Positions 39,001 through 47,511 of a stretch of DNA of 64,000 nt are shown here, piece after piece. This DNA is from Colwellia sp. C2M11. Its GTDB lineage: Bacteria; Pseudomonadota; Gammaproteobacteria; Enterobacterales; Alteromonadaceae. The DNA is taken from positions 140,328 to 204,327 of the forward strand of contig NZ_JAHKQD010000052.1 of NCBI RefSeq assembly GCF_018860915.1, in the 5' to 3' direction. The notes under the pieces were generated by a model, which saw only the letters and a list, made by a program, of their open reading frames with translations, was not told the origin of the DNA and ran no database searches. A program made the translations under genes and the position numbers. Every line of letters begins with the position of its first letter. Position 1 is the stretch's first letter.

Positions 39001-39960
39001 ATGCCTATGGCGAAATTGCCATTAAACAGTGCAAAAATGACAAAGTCTATTTGTGTAATAATTATTGATTACCCTAACGCGCTACAAAGTGCAGTTCACG
39101 GCTTACAAGAACTATTTTTATTATCTAATCAGATAATTAGAGATAGCGAGCTTGATATGCAATTTACAGTTTTAATTGTGAAACCAAGCGAGGAATTAGT
39201 AGGTGTGGTTCAAAGTGATATAGTTATTCTTCCTCCTAGCTTAGATGATAGTTATCACAATAAGCCTCAACCAGCGTTATTACAATTTATCAAAGAGGCG
39301 CACAAGAGAGGAACGATATTATGCTCTACTTGTGCAGGCGCATTTATACTTGCCAAAACAGGGTTGTTGGATAACAGGATAGCGACAACACACTGGCAAT
39401 TAGCCGATAAATTTAAGGATCAGTACCCCAAAGTATCACTCCAAATAGAGCGTTTATTGATAAATGATGGAGACATAATTAGTGCTGGCGGGCTTACATC
39501 ATGGATTGATTTAGGGTTAGAAATCGTCGCCCAATTTTCTAGGCCAAATATTATGCGTAAGCTTGGAAAGTACCTTATTGTAGATACGGGTAAAAGAGAG
39601 CAGCGCTACTATGAGACTTTTACACCTAAATTTAGCCATGGCAATCATCAAATTTTAAAAGCTCAATATTATATACAAGCAAATTATAATATATCACTAA
39701 AGATGGCTGATTTGGCTGTTGTCGCTTGCATGAGCGAGCGAACATTTTTACGTCATTTTACTCATGCGACAACAATAAAGCCTTTTGAGTATATTCAAAG
39801 AGTTAGAGTGCAAAAAGCATGTGAATCATTAGAATCAACAACACAAAGCTTTGAGCAAATTGCTCATAGCATAGGTTATGATGATGTAAATAGTTTTCGT
39901 AAGGTATTTATTAAAACAATAGGGCTAACACCTACAGCTTTTAGGGCCAGATTTGTTTAG
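39001..39960 (+). CDS. GlxA-family AraC-type transcriptional regulator
   Basis: A 319-residue protein: a DJ-1/PfpI (class I amidotransferase-like) domain at residues 15-185, with the nucleophile-elbow CSTCAGAFILAKTGLLD and ATTHWQLADKF, then two AraC helix-turn-helices at residues 225-319 (KMADLAVVACMSERTFLRHF and FEQIAHSIGYDDVNSFRKVF). Such regulators usually control the adjacent divergent hydrolase. The ligand is unknown. The gap from 39961 to 40421 holds a terminator, a weak Pho box and one tiny reading frame. Confidence 0.85.
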   Translation: MPMAKLPLNSAKMTKSICVIIIDYPNALQSAVHGLQELFLLSNQIIRDSELDMQFTVLIVKPSEELVGVVQSDIVILPPSLDDSYHNKPQPALLQFIKEAHKRGTILCSTCAGAFILAKTGLLDNRIATTHWQLADKFKDQYPKVSLQIERLLINDGDIISAGGLTSWIDLGLEIVAQFSRPNIMRKLGKYLIVDTGKREQRYYETFTPKFSHGNHQILKAQYYIQANYNISLKMADLAVVACMSERTFLRHFTHATTIKPFEYIQRVRVQKACESLESTTQSFEQIAHSIGYDDVNSFRKVFIKTIGLTPTAFRARFV

Positions 39961-40232
39961 GGGGTATGAAATAGAGCGTAATATGGCAATCAGTACTTTT
40001 AAAGTTAGCTTGCTGAAAATTAGTATTCTAAAAGTAAGTATCACAAAAAAATGTTATTAAGTTAAGGGTCTTAGCATTATATGTGGTAAGTGTTTTTTCT
40101 ATTTAATGATAATTAAATTTTATAAAAAATATAAAGTTTAATTATTTTCATGGTATTGGGAACTTTAAGACGAATAACTACTCTTACTATATGAAGATAC
40201 TTATTCCCTTAGTGTTTCATGTTTTTATAATG

Positions 40233-40269
40233 CGTTTACTTGATTTCAGGTAAACGTTTTTTTTTGCTT
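40233..40269 (+). terminator. Strong plus-strand terminator before the plcP-like gene
   Basis: CGTTTACTTGA pairs with TCAGGTAAACG (11 pairs, one G-T, minimal loop), followed by nine T. It is 270 bases after the AraC gene, so it may end that transcript or an unseen small RNA. Confidence 0.8.
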
Positions 40270-40335
40270 GATTTTCTTATGATCAAAAGAAAAATCAACA
40301 CGCAATATTAGGCTTTCTTGCTTACATCATATGTC

Positions 40336-40369
40336 TTGTCATGATATGTTCAAAAAATAGTCACACTAC
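40336..40369 (+). promoter_or_regulatory. Degenerate Pho box upstream of the plcP-like gene
   Basis: TGTCA at 40337, GTTCA at 40348 and AGTCA at 40359 are phased exactly 11 bases apart, the spacing of PhoB direct repeats. Match to the consensus is partial. The gene start is at 40422. Confidence 0.35.
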
Positions 40370-40421
40370 TGTAAGAAACGTTTATTAGCCTTGCCCATAA
40401 TGACTCATTATAGGAATTATT

Positions 40422-41229
40422 ATGTCAAAAACGCATTATAAAACTGTTTGGTTGTCTGATATTCATTTAGGTTGTAAAGACTGTAAGGCTGAGTATTTAT
40501 TAGATTTTCTTATTCATAGTCAAATAGAGACCTTATATCTTGTGGGCGATATTGTCGATATGTGGGCTATGTCTAAACAATTTCGTTGGCCGAAAGCGCA
40601 TAATAACTTATTTCATAAACTACTCTCTTTACCTTCTGAGGGCACTCGCGTTATTTATTTACCAGGAAATCATGATGAACCCCTTCAAAAGTATGATGGA
40701 ATGAATTTTGGTGATATCGAGATTCATAGAAGTTATACACACATAACAGCTCAAGGTAAAAAACTTCTGGTTTTACATGGTGATCAGTTTGACCAACAAG
40801 TTTGTTTTGGGCCTGTGCATTCATGGGTTGGGGATCTATTGTATGATTTTTTGTTGTTTTTAAATCGTTGGTATAACTGGGCTCGAGTAAAATCAGGCCA
40901 GCCTTATTGGTCATTAGCTAGTTATATTAAAGGAAAATTGAAAGGGGCTGGCAAGGCAATAGCGCGATATAGAAAGGCGTGTTGCGATACCGCAAAAAAA
41001 ACAAGGTTTTGATGGTGTTGTTTGTGGGCATATTCATCACCCCGAAATCGTTGAAGAAGCTGGTATTCTGTATCTAAATGACGGTGATTGGATTGAAAAC
41101 TGTTCAGCGTTAGTAGAGTCTAGCAAGGGAGACTTATCACTTGTTTATTGGGCTAAAATTAATAATGTTAGTAACCTTATTAACATTATACCTGAAAAAA
41201 ACAGCACGAAAGGGCGTAAGGTTGCATAG
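40422..41229 (+). pseudogene. PlcP/LpxH-like metallophosphoesterase, frameshifted at an A8 run
   Basis: A calcineurin-fold enzyme of COG2908, the group holding UDP-2,3-diacylglucosamine hydrolase LpxH and the phospholipase-C-like PlcP used for phospholipid turnover under phosphate starvation. Frame 1 gives 196 residues with SDIHLG, GDIVDMW, PGNHDE and VLHGDQFD. It goes off frame at eight A (40994-41001). Removing one A restores AKKQGFDGVVCGHIHHPE, and the frame continues to 41229 for about 268 residues in total, a PlcP-like length. The final GHxH metal ligands lie beyond the shift, so the short product should be inactive. Context (Pho boxes, OlsF-like gene) favours PlcP over LpxH. It could be real decay, slippage-rescued expression or a sequencing error. 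Confidence 0.7.
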
Positions 41230-41317
41230 CTTAAAGAATTAATATTTTTTGATGTTAGTATTAACAATAATGCTTTAGCGGGCGCTACACTTTCCTGTTG
41301 TTTAATTACTTATTAAT

Positions 41318-41371
41318 ATGTCATAAAGTTGTCATTTAAACGTCAAATATTAGCCATAAAAGTACTATATT
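41318..41371 (+). promoter_or_regulatory. Pho box and -10 of the olsF-like gene
   Basis: Three repeats phased 11 bases apart: TGTCATAAAGT (41319), TGTCATTTAAA (41330) and CGTCAAATATT (41341). The first two match the PhoB consensus closely. A -10 (TATATT, 41366-41371) follows with no separate -35, as in PhoB-activated promoters. The gene starts about 40 bases downstream. Confidence 0.7.
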
Positions 41372-41410
41372 CTGAGTAATCAGTGAATATCTGATTATGG
41401 CGGAATGAAC

Positions 41411-43126
41411 ATGTTTAATGTCGATCAAGTTGTTAGTGACAGCCTACCAAAAATGAATCATCAGTCATTGATGAGCAAAAGTATCAGAAACATTTTACGT
41501 TATCTGTTGCATGAAAAAGCCTTACTGACTATCGAAAAACAATATCCATATGCCAAGGGGCTAGACTTTGCCGAAGCAATGCTCGATCACTTTGATTTTG
41601 GTTACTGTGTCAGCGATAAAGATAGAGAAAAAATTCCGGCGACCGGTAAAGTTATTATTATCGCGAATCATCCTATCGGCACGTTAGATGGTGCTGCACT
41701 AATAAAGATGATCAGTGAAGTTAGGCCAGACTTTAAAGTAGTTGCCAACGACTTATTAATGAATGTTAAACCATTGCATTCTCTATTGTTACCCGTGAAT
41801 AATATGGGTAATAAAACGCCGAAAAAAAATCTTGAAGCCATATACCAACACCTGAATAACGAGGGATCTGTGATTATTTTTCCTGCAGGAGAGGTCTCTC
41901 GTATGGGAGCTAGTGGGATACGTGATGGTAGTTGGCATAAAGGATTTCTTAATTTTGCTACCGCTACGCAATCGCCTATTCTTCCAGTGTATATGGATGC
42001 ACGAAATTCTGCTTTTTTCTATGCAATATCAGCAGTGTACAAACCATTGTCTACGTTACTCTTGATTAAGGAAATGTTCAAACAAGCGCACAAACGCATG
42101 AATATTAAAATTGGTGATGTTATTCCATTTGAATATTTTGATTCTCTTGATGTGCCGCAAGTCAGTAAAGTTAAACTGTTTAAAAAGCATTTGTATAATA
42201 TTGCTCGAAATAAAGCTGAAATATTAAAAACAGAAAAAGCCATTGCTCATCCAGAGAATCGCGCTGAGCTTAGATCGGCTATTCGCCAGTGTGAGTTATT
42301 GGGTAATACTGCAGACGGTAAGAAAATATTACTTTATCGTCAGCAAGGCTGTTCACCTATTATGCGCGAAATTGGCAGACTTAGGGAAGTTGCTTTTCGT
42401 TTAGTGGGCGAAGGTACGGGGAAGCGTCGAGATGTTGATGGGTATGATCTAGATTATTTACATTTGATTTTATGGGACGACGATGATTTAGAAGTTGTAG
42501 GTGCCTATCGCTTTGCTGAAACTCAGAAGTTAATCGATAACTCACAATCTCAGGGTATATATACTAATACGTTATTTGATTATCAACCCAGTATGGCACC
42601 AATCTTTGCCAAAGGCTTAGAGTTAGGCCGTAGTTTTGTTCAACCAAAATATTGGGGAAAACGAAGTTTAGACTATTTATGGGTTGGAATAGGGGCGTTT
42701 GTAGCTAAAAATCCGCAATATCGTTATTTGTTTGGGCCTGTCAGTATTAGTAATGCTTTACCAACACCGGCCAAAAATTTACTTGTACATTACTACCAGC
42801 ATTATTTTCCGAGTGAAGAAATGATAGCGAAAGCGAAAATACCTTTTCAACTTGACGATATGGAAAAAGGTGAACTGCTTGCAGCATTTGATGGTGCTGA
42901 TAAAGAAAAAGATTTTGTAACTTTAAAGCATTTATTGGCGAATTGTGGTGTAAGTGTACCAACACTTTATAAGCAATATTCTTCTTTATGTGAAGAGGGC
43001 GGTGTCAGTTTTTCAGCATTTAATATTGATCCAGATTTTAATGATTGTGTTGATGGTTTAGTGGTGGTTGATCTTGATAAATTGCTTACTAAAAAACGCA
43101 TTCGTTATATTGAAAAGCATCAATAA
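41411..43126 (+). CDS. olsF: OlsF-like bifunctional ornithine-lipid acyltransferase
   Basis: A two-domain protein of 571 residues. The N-terminal half is a PlsC/OlsA-type O-acyltransferase with ANHPIGTLDGAAL near residue 90 and FPAGEVSRMG near 160. The C-terminal half (from about residue 300) resembles the GNAT-like N-acyltransferase of OlsB (IGRLREVAFRLVGEGTGKRRDVDGYD, LELGRSFVQPKYWGKRSLDYLW). This fusion is that of OlsF, which makes ornithine lipid from ornithine and two acyl groups (Serratia, Flavobacterium). The ATG at 41411 is preferred over 41405 because GGCGGA is then six bases upstream. A Pho box precedes it. Confidence 0.8.
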   Translation: MFNVDQVVSDSLPKMNHQSLMSKSIRNILRYLLHEKALLTIEKQYPYAKGLDFAEAMLDHFDFGYCVSDKDREKIPATGKVIIIANHPIGTLDGAALIKMISEVRPDFKVVANDLLMNVKPLHSLLLPVNNMGNKTPKKNLEAIYQHLNNEGSVIIFPAGEVSRMGASGIRDGSWHKGFLNFATATQSPILPVYMDARNSAFFYAISAVYKPLSTLLLIKEMFKQAHKRMNIKIGDVIPFEYFDSLDVPQVSKVKLFKKHLYNIARNKAEILKTEKAIAHPENRAELRSAIRQCELLGNTADGKKILLYRQQGCSPIMREIGRLREVAFRLVGEGTGKRRDVDGYDLDYLHLILWDDDDLEVVGAYRFAETQKLIDNSQSQGIYTNTLFDYQPSMAPIFAKGLELGRSFVQPKYWGKRSLDYLWVGIGAFVAKNPQYRYLFGPVSISNALPTPAKNLLVHYYQHYFPSEEMIAKAKIPFQLDDMEKGELLAAFDGADKEKDFVTLKHLLANCGVSVPTLYKQYSSLCEEGGVSFSAFNIDPDFNDCVDGLVVVDLDKLLTKKRIRYIEKHQ

Positions 43127-43219
43127 TTCTAGTGTGATTCGCTTGATTGTTAGATAAATTCTCTTTAAGAGAGCAGTATTCAACTACTACATATAACAAA
43201 GAAACTAGAGGAAATGGCT

Positions 43220-43732
43220 ATGCTAAATGACATTTATCAGTATGATCTTCGTGTATTATTATGGTGTAGAAAATCTCGATTTTATCCTCAGTTTATTGCC
43301 ATGGTTCGTATTATTTCTCGAACGGGTGATGGTTATATGCAGTTTCTACTGCCATTATGCTATTGGCTAATAAGTCCTCAAGAAGGAAAGCGCTTTGTTA
43401 TTATATTGCTTTGGGCTTGTGCTATAGAGCGGTTATTATATTTTGTATTAAAAAATAGCTTAAAGCGTAGGCGCCCACCTGAAATAGTGACAGGCTTCAC
43501 CAGTGTAATTGAAGCCTCTGATCAGTTTAGCTTTCCTTCTGGACATACCATGGCAGCATTTCTATTAGCTAACTTATGTGTGCTTGAGCTAGGTTTAATT
43601 GCATCACCACTTTATTTTTGGGCAACGAGTGTTGCAATATCACGGGTAATACTTGGTGTTCATTTTCCAACAGATACGCTGGTAGGGGCTACTTTAGGAA
43701 GTAGTATTGCTTATGTTGTGGTGATGGTGTGA
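43220..43732 (+). CDS. PAP2-family membrane phosphatase
   Basis: A 170-residue membrane protein with the three PAP2 signatures: KNSLKRRRPPE, FPSGHTMA and SRVILGVHFPTDT, among about five helices. Substrates in the family include phosphatidic acid, PGP and undecaprenyl diphosphate. The ATG at 43220 has GAGGA seven bases upstream; the ATG at 43214 is too close. It follows the olsF-like gene by 93 bases and overlaps the next gene by four, so it probably acts with them, for example making diacylglycerol. Confidence 0.8.
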   Translation: MLNDIYQYDLRVLLWCRKSRFYPQFIAMVRIISRTGDGYMQFLLPLCYWLISPQEGKRFVIILLWACAIERLLYFVLKNSLKRRRPPEIVTGFTSVIEASDQFSFPSGHTMAAFLLANLCVLELGLIASPLYFWATSVAISRVILGVHFPTDTLVGATLGSSIAYVVVMV

Positions 43733-44751
43733 AAATATTATATGGTGTTCAAGCCACAGGGAATGGTCATATAGCTCGAAGTCGAATTATGGCTAAGCAA
43801 TTAAAAGAAAATGGTGTCGAGGTGACTTTTCTTTTTTCTGGCCGCCCTAAAGATAAGCTCTTTGATATGGAGATCTTTGGTGATTTTATTTATAAACAAG
43901 GGCTTACTTTTATTGTTCAAAATGGCAAAGTTAATTATTTAGCAACCGCATTCAATAACAATTTTTTACGATTTATTTATGATGCTCATACGTTGGCAAT
44001 TGACGATTATGATTTAATTATTACCGATTTTGAACCTGTGACCGCTTGGGCTGCAAAGCTAAAGAAAAAGCCAGTACTTGGTATTGGGCATCAATATGCT
44101 TTTGGTCATAATACACCGCGAGCCGGAAAAAGTTTACTCGCTGAATTCGTGATGAATTACTTTGCGCCAGCAAAGGATTCTATTGGGCTGCACTGGGCAC
44201 CTTTTGAGCAATCCATTTTACCGCCAATTATTGATGTCGGTCTTACTGGAAAAATGGATGAAGATGTAGTTTTAGTTTATCTTCCCTTTGAAAATCAAAG
44301 TAAAGTAACCACGTTATTACAACAATTTCCAAGTAAACATTTTATCCAATATTCTCCTGATGTTAATAATACCGAAGATAAGAATGTATCGATAAGAGCC
44401 ACTTGTTATGCAGGGTTTAAACAAGATTTGTGTCGTGCTAGCGCGGTTATATCAAATAGCGGTTTTGAATTAATCAGTGAATGTTTGCATTTAGGGCTGC
44501 CTTTACTCGTTAAACCATTACAAGGTCAAATGGAGCAAGAGTCGAATGCACTTGCATTACATGATCTTAAATTTGCTGAGGTAATGCGGACATTAGATGA
44601 AGATATTGTCGCTGATTGGCTGGAAAAGTGTAAGCCTCGAATAAATAAAAAGACACCTGATGTAGCTTTTGAAATAGTAAAATGGTTACTTAGTGAACAA
44701 AGATTGCCAATTGACAAAGTAGCAGCTTCTTTATGGCAACAATATGAATAA
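43729..44751 (+). CDS. MJ1255/VC2487-family glycosyltransferase (MurG/MGDG-synthase-like)
   Basis: A 340-residue GT-B fold protein starting with GTG inside the PAP2 stop. The N-terminal loop GVQATGNGHIARSRIMAK is the glycine-rich acceptor motif of MurG/MGDG-synthase-like enzymes. The C-terminal donor site is ISNSGFELISECLHLGLPLLVKP followed by GQMEQESNA. Family function is unassigned. In this context, glycosylation of diacylglycerol to a phosphate-free glycolipid is plausible. Nothing in the sequence fixes the sugar. Confidence 0.75.
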   Translation: MKILYGVQATGNGHIARSRIMAKQLKENGVEVTFLFSGRPKDKLFDMEIFGDFIYKQGLTFIVQNGKVNYLATAFNNNFLRFIYDAHTLAIDDYDLIITDFEPVTAWAAKLKKKPVLGIGHQYAFGHNTPRAGKSLLAEFVMNYFAPAKDSIGLHWAPFEQSILPPIIDVGLTGKMDEDVVLVYLPFENQSKVTTLLQQFPSKHFIQYSPDVNNTEDKNVSIRATCYAGFKQDLCRASAVISNSGFELISECLHLGLPLLVKPLQGQMEQESNALALHDLKFAEVMRTLDEDIVADWLEKCKPRINKKTPDVAFEIVKWLLSEQRLPIDKVAASLWQQYE

Positions 44752-44879
44752 AACAGGGGGCAGAGCCCATAGCTGACTGACAAAGAAAATCATTCCCTTT
44801 GATAAAGTAAGAATAGCTTATCAACGATGATAATAATGGAATAAACTGTCTTTAAAATGAGCTTATTAAACGTATAGAG

Positions 44880-45083
44880 TTAAGCTTTAATATTGATGTT
44901 TTGTCCAATGCTGGCAGTTGTATTGTTTGAACTAGCTACAGGGGCTGCACTTTGAATTAATTGCAATGCCATTTCTCCTTCAGCTTCGGCTACCTCTTTT
45001 GCTTTTACGGCAACAGATAAAATTGTACCGTTACCGCCATTTTCGGGGGCGAAACTTGGTGCATTAGTAATATTGATAGCCAT
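44880..45083 (-). CDS. Small YjfB-like (putative motility protein) protein
   Basis: A 67-residue protein from the ATG at 45083, with GGAG seven bases upstream; an in-frame ATG at 45119 is less likely. It has a central helix (VAVKAKEVAEAEGEMALQLI) and ends SIGQNINIKA, resembling the GxNIDxxx end of the YjfB_motility family. Function is unknown. It stands alone between the glycosyltransferase and a divergent unknown gene. Confidence 0.55.
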   Translation of the reverse strand: MAINITNAPSFAPENGGNGTILSVAVKAKEVAEAEGEMALQLIQSAAPVASSNNTTASIGQNINIKA

Positions 45084-45300
45084 AGCGCTACTCCAGAATG
45101 AATTAATAATTATGTTCAATAACCATATATCGGCTTATTCACAAAAAACTTTACTTAGATTATAGCAAAGTTTATCAAGATAGGATTTATTCACTTTTGA
45201 GCTCTTTTATCGTCTCTAGGTAATCACTTACTCATCGTGCTTTAATTATAGTTTGACGATATAATATCGTTTATGTGTCGCTTTAAATTGAGTCTAAAAT

Positions 45301-45720
45301 ATGTCAGAACAATTACCTATTTCGATTTCTGTTTGTAATGATTTAGTACAGCAATTTACTAAAATAAGATCGGTATGTAATAAACTTGAAGCACAATTTA
45401 ATTTTCAAACGATGACTGCTAATTGGTATGGTAATGAAGAAGCTGTGCTTAGCGTTAAACTATTTATAGAAACAGCGAGCAGCTTTACTATACATAAACA
45501 AGCCCAAGCTCAATCAGAAATAAAGAATTATAGCGATGATGTTTTTAGCTATTACAATAACAGTGAAAAAAATCAAACACTAAGTTGCTATATTGCTATT
45601 ACTGATTCAGAGTTTTCTATGTTAAACCAGCAGCATAAAATACTTGCTGGGTTGCTCCATATTAAACTACAAAAAGTACTTAATTTAGTTGCTAAGCAGT
45701 TAACCTTAGATACTATTTAG
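45301..45720 (+). CDS. Unrecognised 139-residue cytosolic protein
   Basis: I do not recognise this protein. It has no signal peptide or membrane helix. The N-terminal half is helical, the middle is polar (EIKNYSDDVFSYYNNSEKNQ), and the last 40 residues form a strong amphipathic helix (HKILAGLLHIKLQKVLNLVA). It is 41 bases from the rsuA-like gene and may be co-transcribed with it. Confidence 0.65.
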   Translation: MSEQLPISISVCNDLVQQFTKIRSVCNKLEAQFNFQTMTANWYGNEEAVLSVKLFIETASSFTIHKQAQAQSEIKNYSDDVFSYYNNSEKNQTLSCYIAITDSEFSMLNQQHKILAGLLHIKLQKVLNLVAKQLTLDTI

Positions 45721-45761
45721 TCTCATCAAATTAACTTTTTTAATTTAGTAACTATTATATT

Positions 45762-46466
45762 ATGTCTATAAATCGTGCTCGTCTAGATCGCTTTATTAGT
45801 GAAACTTGTCAAATTAATCGGAAAAAAGTGCGTTTATTATTAGCACAAAAAAGAGTAACTGTAGATGGGGTGATCGCGACAGATATTGCCTTATCTATTG
45901 ATAAATTTTCTGTTATTTCATTAGATAATAAGATTATTCAGCAACACCAACCTTTGTACGTTATGTTGTATAAGCCTATCGGGGTTGTGTGCGCTACCAA
46001 AGATAGTAAACATATAACAGTTATAGACTTATTAGGTGAACTATTATCGGCTGAAGAAAAAGCGAGTTTACATATTGTTGGGCGCTTAGATTTAAATACA
46101 TCAGGTTTGGTGTTGTTAACTAATGATAGCCGTTGGTCTGAAAAATTAACATCCCCAAAAAGCAAAGTAGCTAAACATTATTTAGTTACGTTGCAAAACC
46201 CATTAACACAAGAATATATTGCAGCTTTTTCTGCAGGTATGTACTTTGCTTATGAGAATATTACAACTCAGCCAGTCGCCTTGACTATTATTAATCAATA
46301 TCAGGCGGAAGTTATCTTAACAGAAGGGCGTTATCATCAAATAAAAAGAATGTTTGGTCGCTTTAATAACCCTGTGGCAGCTTTACATCGAACATCCATT
46401 GGTAAGTACGTTTTAGATGAGAGTTTGAGCTTAGGAGAAAGTAAGCTAATTAACGTTAGTATTTAA
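45762..46466 (+). CDS. rsuA: RsuA-family 16S rRNA pseudouridine synthase
   Basis: A 234-residue protein: an N-terminal S4 RNA-binding domain (RLDRFISETCQINRKKVRLLL) and the pseudouridine synthase core with catalytic Asp in GRLDLNTSGLVLLTND, plus EGRYHQIKRMFGRFNNPV. Length and domain order fit RsuA, which modifies U516 of 16S rRNA; RluE/RluF-like roles cannot be excluded. Confidence 0.85.
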   Translation: MSINRARLDRFISETCQINRKKVRLLLAQKRVTVDGVIATDIALSIDKFSVISLDNKIIQQHQPLYVMLYKPIGVVCATKDSKHITVIDLLGELLSAEEKASLHIVGRLDLNTSGLVLLTNDSRWSEKLTSPKSKVAKHYLVTLQNPLTQEYIAAFSAGMYFAYENITTQPVALTIINQYQAEVILTEGRYHQIKRMFGRFNNPVAALHRTSIGKYVLDESLSLGESKLINVSI

Positions 46467-46485
46467 TCACTTATTTACTAACGTT
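46452..46485 (+). terminator. Hairpin at the 3' end of rsuA
   Basis: AACGTTAGTA, overlapping the last codons, pairs with TACTAACGTT across 14 bases; the tail ATTATTGATATTT is only weakly T-rich. Confidence 0.4.
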
Positions 46486-46524
46486 ATTATTGATATTTCC
46501 CAATTTACTCATTCAGGGAGCCAT

Positions 46525-47364
46525 TTATTTAACACCTAGTTCGCGTAGGCGTTCAAGTAGGTAACTGGCTTGAGTATGTTGATCTGACAATTTTACATCA
46601 CTACAAGGGTGTAAGAAAAGCGGCAATGAAATACGTGACTTTGTGCTAGCTTTACCGGTAGGGTTAATGACACGGTGAGTAGTTGAAGGAAAGTACCCTC
46701 CTGATGCTTCTTGTAACATATCACCTATATTAATAATTAAATTACCAAAGTCACTAGGGACATTTATCCAGCTACCATCTTGGCACTGTACCTGTAAGCC
46801 TGGTTCATTTGCTGCTGGTAATATAGTTAACAAGTTAATATCTTCGTGAGCAGCAGCTCTTATTGCGCCAGCTTCTTCATCGCCTGTTAATGGAGGATAA
46901 TGCAAAATGCGTAATAGCGTATTTGGTGTATCTTTAATCATGCTAGACAACGGTTGAGAATAGTTTTTTGCTACGTCTTCAGGGCTATAGGCTTCCACCC
47001 AGTCTAATAGTTCACTGGCTAAGTTAGACGCTAATTGGTAATAGTTGAGTATTTCATCTTTTAATGAATCAGGAATACGGCCCCATGGGTAAACATGAAA
47101 ATATTCTTTAATATCTTTTTGAGTATGGCCTTTAGCTACTTCTGAAATCTCAGAAGAAAAATAGCCATCTTGTTTTTCAACATCAAAAGCAAACTCTTGT
47201 TTGGCGTGACTATTAAAAAATTCTTGCCAATTAAGATAAATAGATTCAACTAAAGATTGCTGAATAGGATGGTTTTTTAATACGCCAAATCCTGTTTCTC
47301 TCAGGCTTTTCACAAACAGCTCTGGTGCGTTCTTAGCAGTGTAATCAACAACGGATAGTGTCAT
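46525..47364 (-). CDS. 2-oxoglutarate/Fe(II)-dependent dioxygenase, isopenicillin-N-synthase-like
   Basis: A 279-residue enzyme with the DIOX_N half followed by the double-stranded beta-helix. The iron triad is seen as HED in AAHEDINLLTILPA and the distal His in STTHRVINPTGK, with the 2-oxoglutarate-binding Arg in SRISLPLF. Family members act on many small molecules, and no neighbour points to a substrate. Monocistronic on the minus strand. Confidence 0.85.
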   Translation of the reverse strand: MTLSVVDYTAKNAPELFVKSLRETGFGVLKNHPIQQSLVESIYLNWQEFFNSHAKQEFAFDVEKQDGYFSSEISEVAKGHTQKDIKEYFHVYPWGRIPDSLKDEILNYYQLASNLASELLDWVEAYSPEDVAKNYSQPLSSMIKDTPNTLLRILHYPPLTGDEEAGAIRAAAHEDINLLTILPAANEPGLQVQCQDGSWINVPSDFGNLIINIGDMLQEASGGYFPSTTHRVINPTGKASTKSRISLPLFLHPCSDVKLSDQHTQASYLLERLRELGVK

Positions 47365-47511
47365 TTTTTTCTCTTTAAGGTAAAGTATAAGCCAATTGTA
47401 AACGGATATTAGCTATCATCAAGCATATAAACAAATAATAACGATTTTTTAATGCTTTGCTATATAATGTGCTCAATAATAAATTTGTAATATAAATAAG
47501 TGAAACACAAC

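Noticed and set aside
40422..41012. Calling the first fragment a complete LpxH
   Set aside because: It lacks the C-terminal GHxH ligands, which continue in another frame; context and length point to a PlcP-like protein, and a lipid A enzyme with this defect would be lethal if it were the only copy.
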